Assembly: GCA_020465985.1 (NCBI GenBank)
Contig: JAANYP010005961.1
Coordinates: 186,001 to 250,000 of the forward strand
Reading direction: 5' to 3'
DNA length: 64,000 nt
DNA from: Centrapalus pauciflorus
Lineage: Eukaryota > Streptophyta > Magnoliopsida > Asterales > Asteraceae
The translations under genes and the position numbers were made by a program. The notes under the pieces are model-generated. The model was given only the letters and a program-made list of their open reading frames with translations, ran no database searches and had not been told where the DNA came from. Positions 10,174-23,179 of this stretch are shown here, in pieces (within the stretch, counting starts at the first letter, position 1; each line of letters starts with the position of its first letter).

Positions 10174-10350
10174 TTTTTTTTTTTAATGGCAAACTAACCT
10201 ACTCCAACTTTTTCTAAACTATCCATTTGTCCCAAATGGAAATTTTGGACTTACTTTCACCACTTAATTCAAATTTGCCTCCAACGAAAGTCGATCTCGT
10301 GACATCACACCTACTTATCACTCTCGTATTAAATGGGCTAAACCCCATTT
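10174..10350 (-). mobile_element. SINE-like element, family S1 copy 1
   Basis: On the minus strand it ends ...GGAGTAGGTTAGTTTGCCAT followed by a poly-A run (poly-T at 10174-10184 on the plus strand). The same 3' end occurs at 15498 and 61527, always followed by poly-A. A possible promoter-like GAGATCGACTTTCG lies near 10290. The 5' boundary near 10350 is approximate. Confidence 0.5.
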
Positions 10351-10965
10351 AGATTTGACAAATTGGATGCCATTGGGCTCCAAAAACCAGCCCTATTTCC
10401 CAAATGCAAAACATCAAGACATAAAGAAAATCCAGGATAATTATGCCATGTTGTTGCCAAACTAATACACTAATAATCAATATTTCGGAAAACGAAAAAA
10501 AATACAATTATTTCCACTTTTTTTTAACCATTTGACATTTTGACATAACATACTCGACATTTCATTAAAAATTCATGCAACCGTTTAATCTTTTATCAAT
10601 GTAAGGTTACATTGAATTGTAAAAAATGTTTGAAAAGAAAACTTGGATTTGTAATAAACGAATCCATTAAATTAATTATTTTGCCTTCAAATCAGCTTCC
10701 CTCCAAATTATTGGGTATATTTGATATATTTAAAAGTTTAGAAGGTTACATATAATATTAAATTTTATAAGTTTGATATATATAATATTATAAAGCTTAA
10801 TAGCGATATATATGAAATTCTTTTTTTTTTTTTTTTGGATTGAGTGTATATGATATTATTAAGTTTTAAAAGTATATATACGAAGTTATAAATTTGAAAT
10901 GATATAAATTGAGATTTTACTTATGTATAATATGAAATTTTTTATTCAGATAAAGATTTAAATTT
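10351..10965. other. AT-rich intergenic stretch
   Basis: Homopolymer-rich and TATA-rich DNA. I see no gene or clear element. Confidence 0.5.
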
Positions 10966-11440
10966 ACAGTTAATTACTTAAATGGTTCTTATGGTTTGGT
11001 CAAAGTTATAGATATGATCGCTGGACTTTAAAAATTATATAAATGGTCCCTCAAAACACTAGGTGGAAACGACAGTCGATGGAGATTAATGGTAGAAGCG
11101 TTGGTCGATGGTGGGAATTGAAGACGCGGAGATACAGCGATCACGTTACTTCTCCTATCGGTGATAATGAAGTAGCGGAAATTTTGATCGATTGAGGCAA
11201 GCGGTGGAAACGACCGTCTTTGGTGGGAAGTAGCAGACGCAGCGGTAGACGGAGAAAAACAGTAGAAACGTTTGTCGATTAAAGGAATTGAAGCAGCGGA
11301 GATGGAGACGAGGGATCTGAAGTTGTGGCTTGATGAAAATCAGAATTACAAACTATTTTTTATCTTTTTTGTTTTAAACCATCAATTGAGGGGTAAAATG
11401 ATCCATTAGATATATAAAAATTAACCCTTTAATCAAAATC
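10966..11440. repeat. GC-richer patch with degenerate GGTGGAAACGAC units
   Basis: Units resembling GGTGGAAACGACNGTCGATGG recur at about 11072, 11091, 11209 and 11262, interleaved with GAATTGAAG and GCGGAGAT words. It is preceded by the phrase AAATGGTTCTTATGGTTTGG and followed by GGGTAAAATG, wording common at the ends of plant non-autonomous elements. I infer a degenerate transposon, class unknown. Confidence 0.35.
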
Positions 11441-11505
11441 AGAATTAAAATTATTTATAAATGATTTAAAATGTTTAAAAATTGATAAAATTGCTATTTT
11501 AATAG

Positions 11506-12279
11506 GTTATGAATAGGGATGACAATGGATCGGATTTGGATAGGATGATGGTATATCCATATCCATATCCATTTATTTTTCTATCGTCCATATCCATATC
11601 CATATCCATTCAAATTAATTTCATCCATCCGTATTCATATCCGTTGGATGATGCGGGTAATCGGGTATCCAATGGATATTAGTAAATTTTTTTGTTTGTG
11701 TATCGCAATACATAATTTTCAACAATACATTGTTTAAAGTAAATAAAAGTACAATCCATACAATGTTTAAAAATTAAAACAACTACAATCACAACATATT
11801 TTATTATAAATTCGAAGACAACAACTAATGGCTCGTAGCATAGTAGAAATGTGTTGGTCTTTGCATTAATCGCATCACAAAGCTCAAAAGGTGCACGTCA
11901 TGTAAACATCATTGCCTTAGAACTAATTAAGAAAACGAATAGTAGAACAATTCAAACAAAATAAGAAAATGATAAATTAAAAACAATTAGGTTCTAGTTT
12001 ATTCAAATGTGTAATATAACCAAAATTAAGAATTATATATATATATATAGAGGTATTTATAAATATATAAAATAAAAATATATATAAAAAGTATTAATTT
12101 CGGGTAAATGGATATTATCCATGGATGATAAATCGCCATCCATATCCTATCCAATATTTATCCATATCCGCTCCATATCCAATATTAGTCCATTTAACTT
12201 CGTCCATATCCACCAAAGGTGGATCGGATCGGGTGGATGATCATCGGGTTGGATGACAATTGCCATCCCTAGTTATGAA
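11506..12279. mobile_element. hAT-type MITE with perfect 8-bp duplication
   Basis: The element proper is 11514-12271 (758 bp). Left end TAGGGATGACAATGGAT and right end (reverse complement) TAGGGATGGCAAT form terminal inverted repeats. The flanking eight bases are GTTATGAA on both sides (11506-11513 and 12272-12279). An 8-bp duplication is the hAT hallmark. Subterminal regions are packed with TCCATATCCA-type motifs in both orientations, and the interior has no coding capacity. It ends only 143 bases before the aldolase ATG. Confidence 0.92.
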
Positions 12280-12413
12280 TGGCATGCATGATGAAAATAA
12301 ATAGAAACGGTTTCTTGGACAGGAATCCAACTTAAGACCGCCATTTCCGATGTCTTCGTATTCTGTTTAAAAACAATTGAACTCTTCGTAATTACGATCA
12401 TCATTTCATCACC
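12280..12413 (+). promoter_or_regulatory. aldolase 5' flank / leader
   Basis: Only 134 bases separate the MITE's target duplication from the aldolase start codon. The 5' leader and any core promoter must lie here or inside the MITE. I see no strong TATA box. The ATG context is ATCACCATGTCT. Confidence 0.5.
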
Positions 12414-15183
12414 ATGTCTTGCTACAGGGGAAAGTACGCTGGTATGGTATCATCTTCATCCCTCTATTCATCCTTCTGATTTTATATATTTTCTGCCTTC
12501 ATCTTTTCAAATGATTGCTTCCATCTATTATTCTGTTTTGTTTTAGGGCAAAAGTAAACTTACGTGTTCTGTGTGTTCGTAATGGATCTGATCTTTATTT
12601 TCGATTTCTTTGTGCTTTTTTAATACGATCATGTTAATGTTATCATCCAGATTTAATCGTCCGCGTTTCGTTCATATAATTGTTGTTATTGCTTAATTGA
12701 ATGTACATATGCAATGATTGTAATTCTACGAATCAAGTAGCAATTTATTTTAATTGGGTAACGAAACTGTTCCCTGGCTAAATCTTAGCATTTTCTTTAA
12801 ATTCTGCCTATTTAATTTGGATTCATATTAGAGAATTAACTAACCACATGCTTGTTAAATGCAATCAGCGGCAATGAACTTAGCACATATTACATACAAA
12901 ATGAAACTTATTGCAAAGTTACGGATTTTCAAACTTTTGTGACTCAATTTAGATATAGGACACAGTTGGTTGTCTAATCCTCCTTCAATCCCAATATAAA
13001 TATTTACATTATTACATAGATCAATATGATTTATATGATTCTAATTATGCCATTAATTTTGTGGTTTAAAAAAGTTGATTCTTTAAAAGTAATTAATAAT
13101 TAATGATAAAACTCATGATTAAATGTTGTAATCATTATGTTTTCTTAAAACTGTGTGTTTTTTGTCTATAGACAATTATTTTGGGACGGAGTGAGTAACT
13201 ATCGTAATAGTTTGTGTCATTTTGTAAAGCCTTAGTTTGTCCATTACAGGTTAGTGGTGCAAACTGGACACAAATACAATCCCAACTCCCTAGCATTGGT
13301 GATATGTCATATGACCATATGAGTATCTTTTGTAATCATTTGGTTCAACCTTCATTGCCAATTTATAGAACTACCATTACATCCAGATGCCCTTAAGAAT
13401 CCTGCATTCCTGCTCTTGTTCTTCCATCAAATTAATATCTTTTCGGGTATTTTTCTGATTTTGATTTGATAAATATGATCTGTATTTCATCATGCTTAAC
13501 TTATCTTTTTTTAAGCAATTTGCATTCTATTGCTTTTTGAATGCAATTTGTTGTAGTGCTCATGGCTAGGCTTCTGTAATGAGTTTTGTTTGGTATATTA
13601 TTCAAAATTTACTGCAATTTTAGAGCTTCTAACAGTATAGATGAGACTTTGGGTTTTCTGTATATTCTCATGGATTATTGTCATTTTAGTAATCAACTAT
13701 CAAAAGTTTCCTGTTTTACTTATGCCTTTTGTTTTATCACCCATTCTAAGTTTGATTATCTTGTTTCAGTCACAGATTATGTTATGAAATGGAATAATTA
13801 ATTAATGTATGTCAAGTGTCAACACTACTTACTAATATATCCTTCGTATGAGCAGATGAACTTATCGCCAATGCTACCTACATTGGTACACCCGGCAAGG
13901 GTATTCTTGCGGCTGATGAGTCTACTGGCACAATTGGGAAGCGTCTTTCCAGCATCAATGTTGAGAATGTTGAATCCAACCGAAGAGCTCTTCGCGAGCT
14001 TCTTTTCTGCACTCCTGGTGCCCTCCAATACCTTAGTGGAATTATTCTTTTCGAGGAAACTCTTTACCAGAAAACTGCTGCAGGTATACCATCTAAAACT
14101 GCTGCAGTTTCCTTGTTTTATTTTAAACCAGTAACATAGACCTTAAACATTGATTTTCAGAAGCAATCTCCAAAATAGAAAATAATTGTAAGTATGCTAC
14201 ATTTTAATTGGTGCAACTAACATCTATATAAAAATGACATTCTAGCAATTATAAATGTTCTACACTTCATTTTAATGAAGCATGCGCTCTATCTTCACTT
14301 TGTTTAAAAGTTTAAAAAAAAAAAAAAAAGCAATAGTTCTCATTTAGGCTTGACTTTTGTAGGTAAGCCCTTTGTTGATGTGATGAAGGAAGCCAAAGTT
14401 CTTCCTGGAATTAAGGTTGACAAGGGTACAGTCGAGCTTGCTGGAACCAATGGCGAGACTACCACCCAAGGTCTTGATGGTCTAGCCCAGCGATGTGCTG
14501 ACTACTATTCTGCTGGCGCTCGGTTCGCCAAATGGCGTGCCGTCCTAAAAATTGGCCAAAATGAGCCTTCCCAGCTTGCTATTAATGAAAACGCCAATGG
14601 TTTGGCCCGGTATGCCATCATCTGTCAGGAGAACGGTTTGGTCCCCATTGTTGAGCCAGAAATTCTCGTGGACGGATCCCATGACATCAACAAATGCGCT
14701 GACGTAACAGAACGTGTCTTAGCTGCTTGCTACAAGGCTCTTAACGACCATCATGTCCTTCTTGAGGGTACCCTCTTAAAGCCTAACATGGTTACACCCG
14801 GATCTGACTCCAAGAAGGTTTCACCACAAGTGGTTGCTGATTACACCGTTCGTGCCCTGCAACGAACCATGCCAGCAGCGGTCCCAGCTGTCGTGTTCTT
14901 GTCTGGTGGACAGAGTGAGGAGGAAGCTACACTCAACCTAAACGCTATGAACCAATACACCGGAAAGAAGCCGTGGAGCCTCACTTTTTCCTTCGGGCGT
15001 GCCCTCCAGCAGAGCACACTCAAGGCATGGGCAGGAAAGGAAGAGAACGTGAAAAAGGCTCAAGAGGCATTCCTGGCAAGGTGCAAGGCCAACTCCGAGG
15101 CAACACTCGGGAAATACGAGGGTGGTGGTGCTTTGAGCGACGCTGCTTCTGAGAGCCTCCATGTCAAGGACTACAAGTACTAA
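12414..15183 (+). CDS. FBA: cytosolic class I fructose-bisphosphate aldolase
   Basis: Cleaves fructose 1,6-bisphosphate to dihydroxyacetone phosphate and glyceraldehyde 3-phosphate in cytosolic glycolysis and gluconeogenesis. There are three exons with GT-AG introns: 12414-12441, 13856-14083 and 14363-15183. Together they total 1077 nt, giving 358 residues, the usual length of plant cytosolic isoforms. The first exon is tiny (MSCYRGKYA plus one base). This and the absence of a transit peptide argue for the cytosolic rather than the plastid form. Lys142 (FAKWR) and the Schiff-base Lys225 (LLKPNM) are present with the family spacing of 83 residues, as are VEPEIL and the C-terminal KDYKY tyrosine. 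No damage is visible. Intron 1 (1414 bp) holds a Stowaway MITE. Intron 2 is 279 bp with a poly-A run near its 3' end. Confidence 0.96.
12978..13197. mobile_element. Stowaway-type (Tc1/mariner) MITE in aldolase intron 1
   Basis: The right end is GGGACGGAGTGAG followed by TA (13183-13197), the inverse of the Stowaway signature CTCCCTCCGTCCCA. The left end at 12980 is a decayed match, CTCCTTCAATCCCA. Length is about 218 bp. Degraded termini suggest an old insertion. It is spliced out with the intron. Confidence 0.7.
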
Positions 15184-15489
15184 TAGCCCTGCGTGTTTAA
15201 TGAACCCTGGGCGATTCCTTACTCAAAGCCGGCCCTGACTATATCTTTTCTTAAAAACAAAAAGATCGGTTAATGTTAATACTTGTAATTTTGAATTAAT
15301 AACAACTATATATCATAATTCATACTAAAATTTTCTGGCATTCGAACTATCATCTCACTGTCACCAAAATTGTGTAATGGAGAAAGAGATTATTGATTAC
15401 AAAAGCCCATTAAAAATGAGAAAGAGGAGACAGGCCCATTTCCTAGAGCATCTTCAGGAGTTCAGGGCTTCAGACTGATTATTAGATTT
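15184..15489. other. aldolase 3' flank
   Basis: A second in-frame stop (TAG) follows immediately. The 3' untranslated region probably ends within about 150 bases (AATTAATAACAAC near 15293). No further gene is seen. Confidence 0.45.
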
Positions 15490-15630
15490 TTTTTTTGAAC
15501 GGCAAACTATCCTACTCCTGCTTCTAAACTACTCCTTTTACTACCAGACTTACTTACACCACCTAAATTTCAACTTGTCAATTCCACCCTCTTACCGCCA
15601 GGCCAAATATGATAAGCTGACGAGTGACGA
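15489..15630 (-). mobile_element. SINE-like element, family S1 copy 2
   Basis: On the minus strand it ends GGAGTAGGATAGTTTGCCGT followed by poly-A (poly-T at 15489-15497). It shares the GTAAGTAAGTC and TAGTTTAGAA blocks with the copy at 10174-10350. The 5' limit is uncertain. Confidence 0.5.
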
Positions 15631-17040
15631 GGCTACCAGAATTAGTCCCAAAATGTCTAAAAATAAAAAACCTTTTTAGGTTTTAATCCCCTCAACTTGA
15701 CATATTACCAGTCGGATACTAAAATGTGTTTTTTTAATGACCAAGTCGCTGGAGAGAAGGTTAGTCAGAGATTAATAGTTGGTTAGCAGATTGCAACAAG
15801 TTCATCAGATTGCAAGTTATTTTTTTTGAGAAAAAAACCTCATAGTGATAAGTTTTAGTTAGTTGTAAGGTTTTTTGTACAATGAAAAATGATTGGAGTT
15901 TTAATTGCAAAAATGATCCAATTTGCGAGCTTGTTATGCAAATTTCCCTTTTATTTATAAAATCAATTTCAATAAAAAGAAAAAGATTTCAAATCGCTAA
16001 AAAATAATTGTTAAGGACCTTAAGAGGTTTATAAGAATGTAGATTTAGATTTTTAAAAAGAATAGTTTTTAAAATAGTTGATGTGGACTATTAAAAAACC
16101 TTTAATAAACTTAAAAATATGACGTGTCAATTATAAGGATCTTAAAAGTTTTTAGGATTACATATTCTCTTAAGTTTCGTCTATGCCTAAAACTTTCAAG
16201 CATATATAAAAGAAACATAAACCATTAAAAACGTCTTACCTGTTTTGTCTACATGCCAATGTCTGGTGTGTTGAAAATATTCAACATTTGATGCTCCTTT
16301 TGTCAAAATCAAAATCAACAAAAAAGTCAAAAGTCAAAAGTGATTGATGATGATGAATTGATGATAATCCATTGCAACTGGACTTCGTGCTTCATAACTC
16401 TAACTAATCCTCAAATTATATCAACTTTCAAGTCTACCATGATTAACTTGACAACTCATGACTTGCCTAACTCAAAACATTCTTTTATTGTCAGATCATT
16501 CTTTTAAAAATGATTTTTTGTTTAGTTTTTTTCGATCTTTGTGACATAATTTGAGCCATTTGAAAACCGAACAATATAAAGTTCGGTTTATGCAGTTCAA
16601 GTCTCAAAAACTAAAGTTCAATATCATACAAATTTCTAGCATGCTTGTGCTTCAGTTATAAATTTAAGAGTAAAATATAATTATGTATCTCAATAACAAA
16701 ATTCTAATAACAAGAAAATTGGGTTTGCATTAAAAAGTTATATGTAAAACATAATCCTAAAAGCCACATAGATATATACATACCATACAAATAAAGAAAA
16801 ACCAAAGTTACGTGTCATGTTACCAATTTCATAATTTATACTTTTTTTATGGAAGTAAAGAACTGTCATTGAAAAAAGCCAAAACGGCCATAAGTACACC
16901 TCAAGTAAAGATAACTTACTAACCTTGAATTTGCCATTAGTCTTCAACTTTCAGTACCACATGTCGACCTGAAAGATTTTCTGATTTTCTTCATATAGCA
17001 CCCTGGACAGATCATCAACCTCTACAACACTTCTTCATAA
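15631..17040. other. non-coding stretch
   Basis: AT-rich. No reading frame looks genic and no element with clear ends was found. Confidence 0.5.
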
Positions 17041-17043
17041 GAT

Positions 17044-17276
17044 ACAAATAATGTTACCAATTTGAGCCCATTCAAGCAAACGGGTCAAACGGGTTGACGA
17101 TCAAAAGTCATAAAATTTACATAATTTTGAAATTTTTTTCAAAAAACAATTTTTTTAAAACGCCGTTTTATAAATTTTCATTTTTAAAAAAAAAAAGCAT
17201 TGCTATCTTAGTTTTTGACAATGAATCCATTTAACTGTTCGGACCGTTTGGCCCGTTCGGTCAAGATTGTCACCCC
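17044..17276. mobile_element. decayed MITE, relative of the one at 47456
   Basis: The right end reads GTCAAGATTGTCACCCCTAG. The interior (ACGATCA..., CAAAAAACAATTTTTTTAAAA, the poly-A stretch and the closing CATTTAACTGTTCGG) aligns by eye with 47456-47676. CACCCCTA resembles the hAT-type ends elsewhere in this window. The left end is decayed. Confidence 0.45.
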
Positions 17277-17279
17277 TAG

Positions 17280-18810
17280 TTATACCGATTAGTGAAGGAG
17301 CCCTACTACTTAATTCGCTTCGTATTTTATAAACTAATTGTTACTATTATTGATATAAAAGGATAAAATATTTTAATATTTAAAACGACTTATAATATTT
17401 TACTTTGATAATATAATTCTCTAGCATGATCCTTTATTCAAACCTCATTATATTTTCATGTATGCACTTTTTTATTTAAAACAGACTCATTAGTTTGTAC
17501 TACGTAACAATGTATTAACGAGAAAATACTAAAAAATCAACATATTTGATATTTTCTATCAAAAAATTATTCATACTTTCAAAAGTTAGTTTATTTAGAT
17601 GATAATATTTATTTATCTCAAACAGTAATTCCGATTGTTTATTTTGAAATTAATATAATTAAAAACTATCCTCAAAGTCCATATTCTCATTCATGCGTTC
17701 TCTCTCCCTCGTATCTTATTTTGTATATATTTTCTTCCCGACCACCAAATCAAATTCTACTTTTGATTGATTTCCTCCACCGTCATGACGTCATCATTCC
17801 TTTTAAATCCATCTACTAATTAAATCACTTTAGCTTACAAGTGATTTTTTGGATGATTACAAGTTTATTAAAACCCTATTTAACAAATTAAATTATTTTT
17901 TTATGTATGAAAAGATATAAATTTACAGAAAAACCGTTCATTTGTGATAATGTGATATAAAATACGCTAAAATGCCTACAAAAATATATAATATTTAGTT
18001 TACATTTTTGTCTTATATATTTGTATTGAATAACTATCATGTTTTCAGTTTTTTTTTTTGGTCTATTTTCGTCTTCCTTCCTATTTTTTTTCCATTATAG
18101 TTGAGATGGGTTTTACGACATTCATGAAGATTCATATATAAATATTGGACTAAATACCATTTGACTTTTATATATTTTAATCTATATAGGCCAAACTCAA
18201 TTTTTACTTATATTAGTTAAAAATGAATTCAAAGGGACTTCTTATATAATTTATTTATTAAATATTAACTGCACTGGTAATACATTTTTTTAACATAAAC
18301 ATTATGGTAAAAGTTAGGTTTCAATAAATTTGTATAAACGTTATCACAATACTAAGTTTTCATTTATTTGATGTATTCCAGACTTCCAGTGAATCAGTGA
18401 TCAATAAATTGTGCAAAATGGCATTTTCAAAAATCGGACAAATGCACCATTTGCGATTAAGTTGGGCCGGGCCTGATCAATCCAATAATCACAGATCTTT
18501 TTTATTTGAATTTTCTTTTATAAAACCGTTTAGAATCTATTTTTTCTTCGTATATTTTTATTTTTAGGTTTAAACAATATATCCAATATATTTTGATCTA
18601 AAATTTCATATTTAAAGTTTAGTCATTTATTTTTATTAATCATTCTTTAATTTTTTGTGGTTATAATACATTTATTCGAAAATATGTTTAGCGACGGTAA
18701 TGAGCAGGAAAAAGAACCGTTATCCAATGGTGGGTGACGGATGAAAGATATTACCCATGGTTTTACATGCAACCCGTACTTATGTAACATGCACCCATGA
18801 TTACATACAT
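17280..18810. other. non-coding AT-rich stretch
   Basis: No gene or bounded element recognised. Confidence 0.5.
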
Positions 18811-18820
18811 ACATACATAG

Positions 18821-19202
<382 letters not shown>

Positions 19203-20690
19203 GCACACACCACACTACACACACGCTACATTGACTTATTATTTCTATAAATTCCTAACAGTTTTTTTTCAAGCAATTCAAAGTTTTCCATTCTCTTTTC
19301 ACTCATAGTCATACAAGTCACAATTCTATCATGAATTATAATATCAATATTGATTTTGTATACAATTTTTTTCGTTTTCAAACAAATTGTTTAAAACTTT
19401 TATGTTTTAGACACATAGAGCATGTTTAGTTAACCTATTTTCGAAGAAAATTTTAGTCGAAAACAATTGTTTTTAGAAAACGCGTTCAGATCCACTGTTT
19501 AATAAACTCTATGTTGAATGCTTTGGCTATAAAATATTTCAAGATTTCGTAAATAAATATAATTTTTTTGTAATTAAAAAACACGTTGGTTTACTCGTAT
19601 CCACACATAACCTCGGGTGACGGTTATAGGTTAAACCTGTCGATAGATACCCATGAGTTTGTGGTAAATGAAAAACCACGAGCACAGATGACGGGTAGAG
19701 GTAATCCGTGTCTGCGACTTGTGAGTGCTTTCCTATTTCTGATTTTTTTATTAAATAATGAATGGCTTGTATTAAAGTTGTTTTAATCTTGCCTCTTTTA
19801 TATTAATGTATTTTTTTTTGCTTTGCCGAATTAAATTGACATTGACCTGTATTCACCTATTACATACCTTTAAGTAAAAATTGACGAGTATACCTTATTC
19901 TATGCTTCTTTTGAACTCTTTACTTTTGCAAACTGCAAAGGTTCATCATCACATACACATATAGGTTTAAATGGGAAACTAAACTCGATGGAAATCTATA
20001 AATTGAAAATGAAGTGAAATCCGAGCGTTTCACTCTAATTCTCAAGGAGAAGGACCAAGAAATATGAGAGATCCATTGGTTCAAAAATTTGATAGTTTGA
20101 TTCATAATTTTTTAAAAATTTATAAAATATGTAATATGGTGACTCGATGTAATGAATTAATAAATTAGTATGTTATCACGTTTCTCATGAATATTTACTT
20201 TTTCGATGATCATAAATGTGTGTATTTGTATGTATACACATATTTGTCATATATAACGATATATATTAAATGGACTAATAAAGGAAAATAATTCAAAATA
20301 CTTATACTTTAAAAGATAAAAATGATGAATCAAATATGAATATACGAATGTTGTTAATTTTTTTTGAAAAATTTGTTAATAACATTTTGCAAATGTTATA
20401 TCAAACATTTTGTTTCTTGCAACAAAATAGAAACAACTAAGCTGCCACTCCACAGGCTAATCACACTTGTGTACTACTGAGAGGCTTCATCATCTATATT
20501 TGTAAAAGACAAATAAAAAAGTATTCTTTTTTGTTTTTTGTTTCTTTTTGTTGTTTTGTTTCTTATTTTAACTTTTTGTCCTTTATATAATTTGTTTTGT
20601 ATTTTCTTTAATTATTATTTAATCTATTCATAAACTTTTTATTAAAAATTAGTTTTTATTTTATTTAATTAACGTTTGGTTAATAGTAAT
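19203..20690. other. non-coding stretch
   Basis: No gene or clear element. Short frames at 19586-19786 and 19920-20105 have no recognisable content. Confidence 0.5.
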
Positions 20691-20698
20691 TTTAATTT

Positions 20699-20885
20699 AA
20701 TTTTTTTTGAACAGCAGATATTAGTAGTTAGTTATTAGCACCGATGTTAGACAGTTTGAGGGTGAGGACCAAACCCCATACCTCCACCTAAGGAGAAACG
20801 TTGTTGGCAAAACTCGAACTCGAGACCTCAACGAAGGAGAACTCCTCCCAACTTTAGTGGTGACCACTTGATCTATGTCAAATTA
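20699..20885 (-). mobile_element. tRNA-derived SINE
   Basis: On the minus strand a polymerase III A-box-like TAGATCAAGTGG (20864-20875) is followed about 40 bases later by a B-box-like GAGTTCGAGTTTTGCC (20806-20821). The element then runs to an A-rich tail (poly-T at 20701-20709 on the plus strand). Total length of about 185 bp fits a plant SINE. Flanks on both sides are AATTTAA-like, so a target duplication is possible but not certain. Confidence 0.75.
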
Positions 20886-20971
20886 AATTTTTGTATACTC
20901 AATTTATTAATTATAATTTTCAACACTTAGAGACGATTAATTATAAGTAATTGCAAGTTAAATACAATCTA

Positions 20972-21250
20972 TCTATACTATGAAAAGAGTAACTAACACG
21001 CCACATGGTTTGCTCTCATTTAATTTGTCACATGTCGCTGTTTCCTTCGTCATTTACTGATTTTATTTTTAAAATTTTAAAGCAAATCAAATCTACTTAA
21101 ATCTATTATGGATTAATTAAATAACTAAATAACTAAAATTAAGAAAGCTTTATTATTCATATAATTATTATATTATACATTTATAAATATCTATTTCTAA
21201 TATCAAACCATGTAATACATTGGTATTAACCTAGTTTAAGCATAAAAATA
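20972..21250 (+). mobile_element. Helitron 5' end fragment
   Basis: A 5' end TCTATACTATGAAAAGAGTA preceded by A, nearly identical to that of the Helitron at 21348. No matching 3' hairpin and CTAG end was found before the next copy. The right limit is arbitrary. Confidence 0.45.
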
Positions 21251-21347
21251 AAAACGTTGATTTATTTTTTATCAAGTGTGATGTGGTAGGGTTTATATTA
21301 ATCTATATTTCATGGTAATAACTTTTATCATGAAAAATATATATCTA

Positions 21348-21745
21348 TCTATACTATTAAAAGAGTAACTATACTCAACTCTCATGAAGCCATGTGTCAT
21401 CGCCATGAATCGACACATGGCATTTATAGTTTTTAAAAAATAATAAATAAATTTAACCTATATATATCCATATATAATATAATCTACTTTTAAATTCAAA
21501 TCAAATCAAATCCAACAAAATCTAATACTCTAATAACTTATTACTTATAATATAATAAAAGTTTAAAATATTTTAAAAAATAATTACTATTCATGTGTGT
21601 GTAGAATTATACAAAATTAATAGGTTATAATAAAAAATAATATCATTATTATATATATTTGTTTAAAAATAATATTTATATTTATATTTTTATCTTTTAT
21701 TATATATATTTTATATATCCGCGTAACACACGGGTAATAAACTAG
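21348..21745 (+). mobile_element. non-autonomous Helitron (398 bp)
   Basis: It begins TCTATACTATTAAAAGAG after an A and ends ...AATAAACTAG before a T, giving the A|TC...CTAG|T arrangement of Helitrons. Upstream of the 3' end is CCGCGTAACACACGG, a slightly decayed form of the usual terminal hairpin. No Rep/helicase coding. Confidence 0.75.
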
Positions 21746-23179
21746 TTCATGTATATAATAATAATAATAATGAAATTAATTAAAAGAAAAAAGAAATAAA
21801 GTGGTTAAAAAAGAAATTGGAAAGAAAAGCGATGTGGGCTTAGTTGATGTGTCCTTGGGAAGAAAGTAGTGTCAAATCTTGGTTGGTGGGTATCATATCC
21901 AATCAATTCACGTATGGCCAACCAATTAATTTACGTATGCCCGGCCCCATCATAATATTAAATCGGTTTGTTTGACCCACCCACCCACCCACCCACACAA
22001 AACCTCTGCATCCACCATATTCGGGTATTTTCTCATTACAACATTCATTCTTTTAAACCTTCCATTCCAAATCATTATTCATTAATTAACAACAATATAA
22101 CTTTTAATAATAACTGAGGATGTACAATATACAACCTACGAGTTACATTTAAATAATTCCAAATACATCATCTATGAGATGTGTAAAAGTTGGGTTGGAA
22201 TTATAAGACCAATTAACAGACTGTGTTAAAGTTAGATTTCGAAATCAGTAACAAACGTCTTGTCTTGTTTTACCTTTTTTTTTTTTTTTTTTTAATTTTG
22301 TTTAGTTTGGTTTCACGCATTTTAATTTGTACAAGTCTGGAAGAACTAGACCATGCATCCATTTTAGAGAAAAGAAATAACTTTTTTTGAAATTTTTAAT
22401 CGTGCTACTAACGTCTTGAAGTTGTGTTAGGGATCACTAGGTTTTGATAATTTTTTATGTAGTGGCTAGGCTAGTTCACAAACAAAAATTCTATTTATTT
22501 AATTGCCAAATTGATTTTATAATAGTTTTAATTTGGTTGTTGATTACTTCGCTTTGTTGTTTGTTTTGTTGTATGATAGTTTAAATAATGTGTTGTTTGT
22601 TCTTTTTCAGGGTTTATTATTGGACAAAGTGTTAAAAAAAATGTAACATAAAACATAAATTTTATTAATAAAGCTATCGTGAAATTTTTTAAAGTAAGTA
22701 AGACAACAAAAAATCCTATTTTTGTCAATAAATGATACAAAGTTCAAATTTTAGACCAAAAATAATGAAATGATGGGTTTGTTTGTCAAAAAAATGAACA
22801 TAAATTTAATTTTTTTTACATTTTTAATTGGTTATCGATACCTCTTATTGTTAAATTTGAAATTTATGTTATATTTTTGGTCAAAGAATTATTACTTCCT
22901 TTTATCGTCAAAAACTGAATTTTTATGTTACATTTCTTTACAATTAGCCATTTATTAATTTGGTAAATTGGTTTTTCCATTTGAATAACTATTCAACTTG
23001 ATTCGTATTTGGATAAAGTTGTTGGGATTTACTATTGTTCTAGTTATTAAGGTTATATTTTATTTAATGGATTCGCTAGTTAAAATATTCGAAATTATTA
23101 CTCGTTTAAATAAATTTTTGTAGATTTTTGAAGCTTTAAAATAAAAAGTTGATTATACTTAATCCTTAGATAATTCCAA
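21746..23179. other. non-coding stretch
   Basis: Contains a short (CCCA)n run near 21977-21998 and a poly-T tract at about 22277-22292. Nothing genic recognised. Confidence 0.5.
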
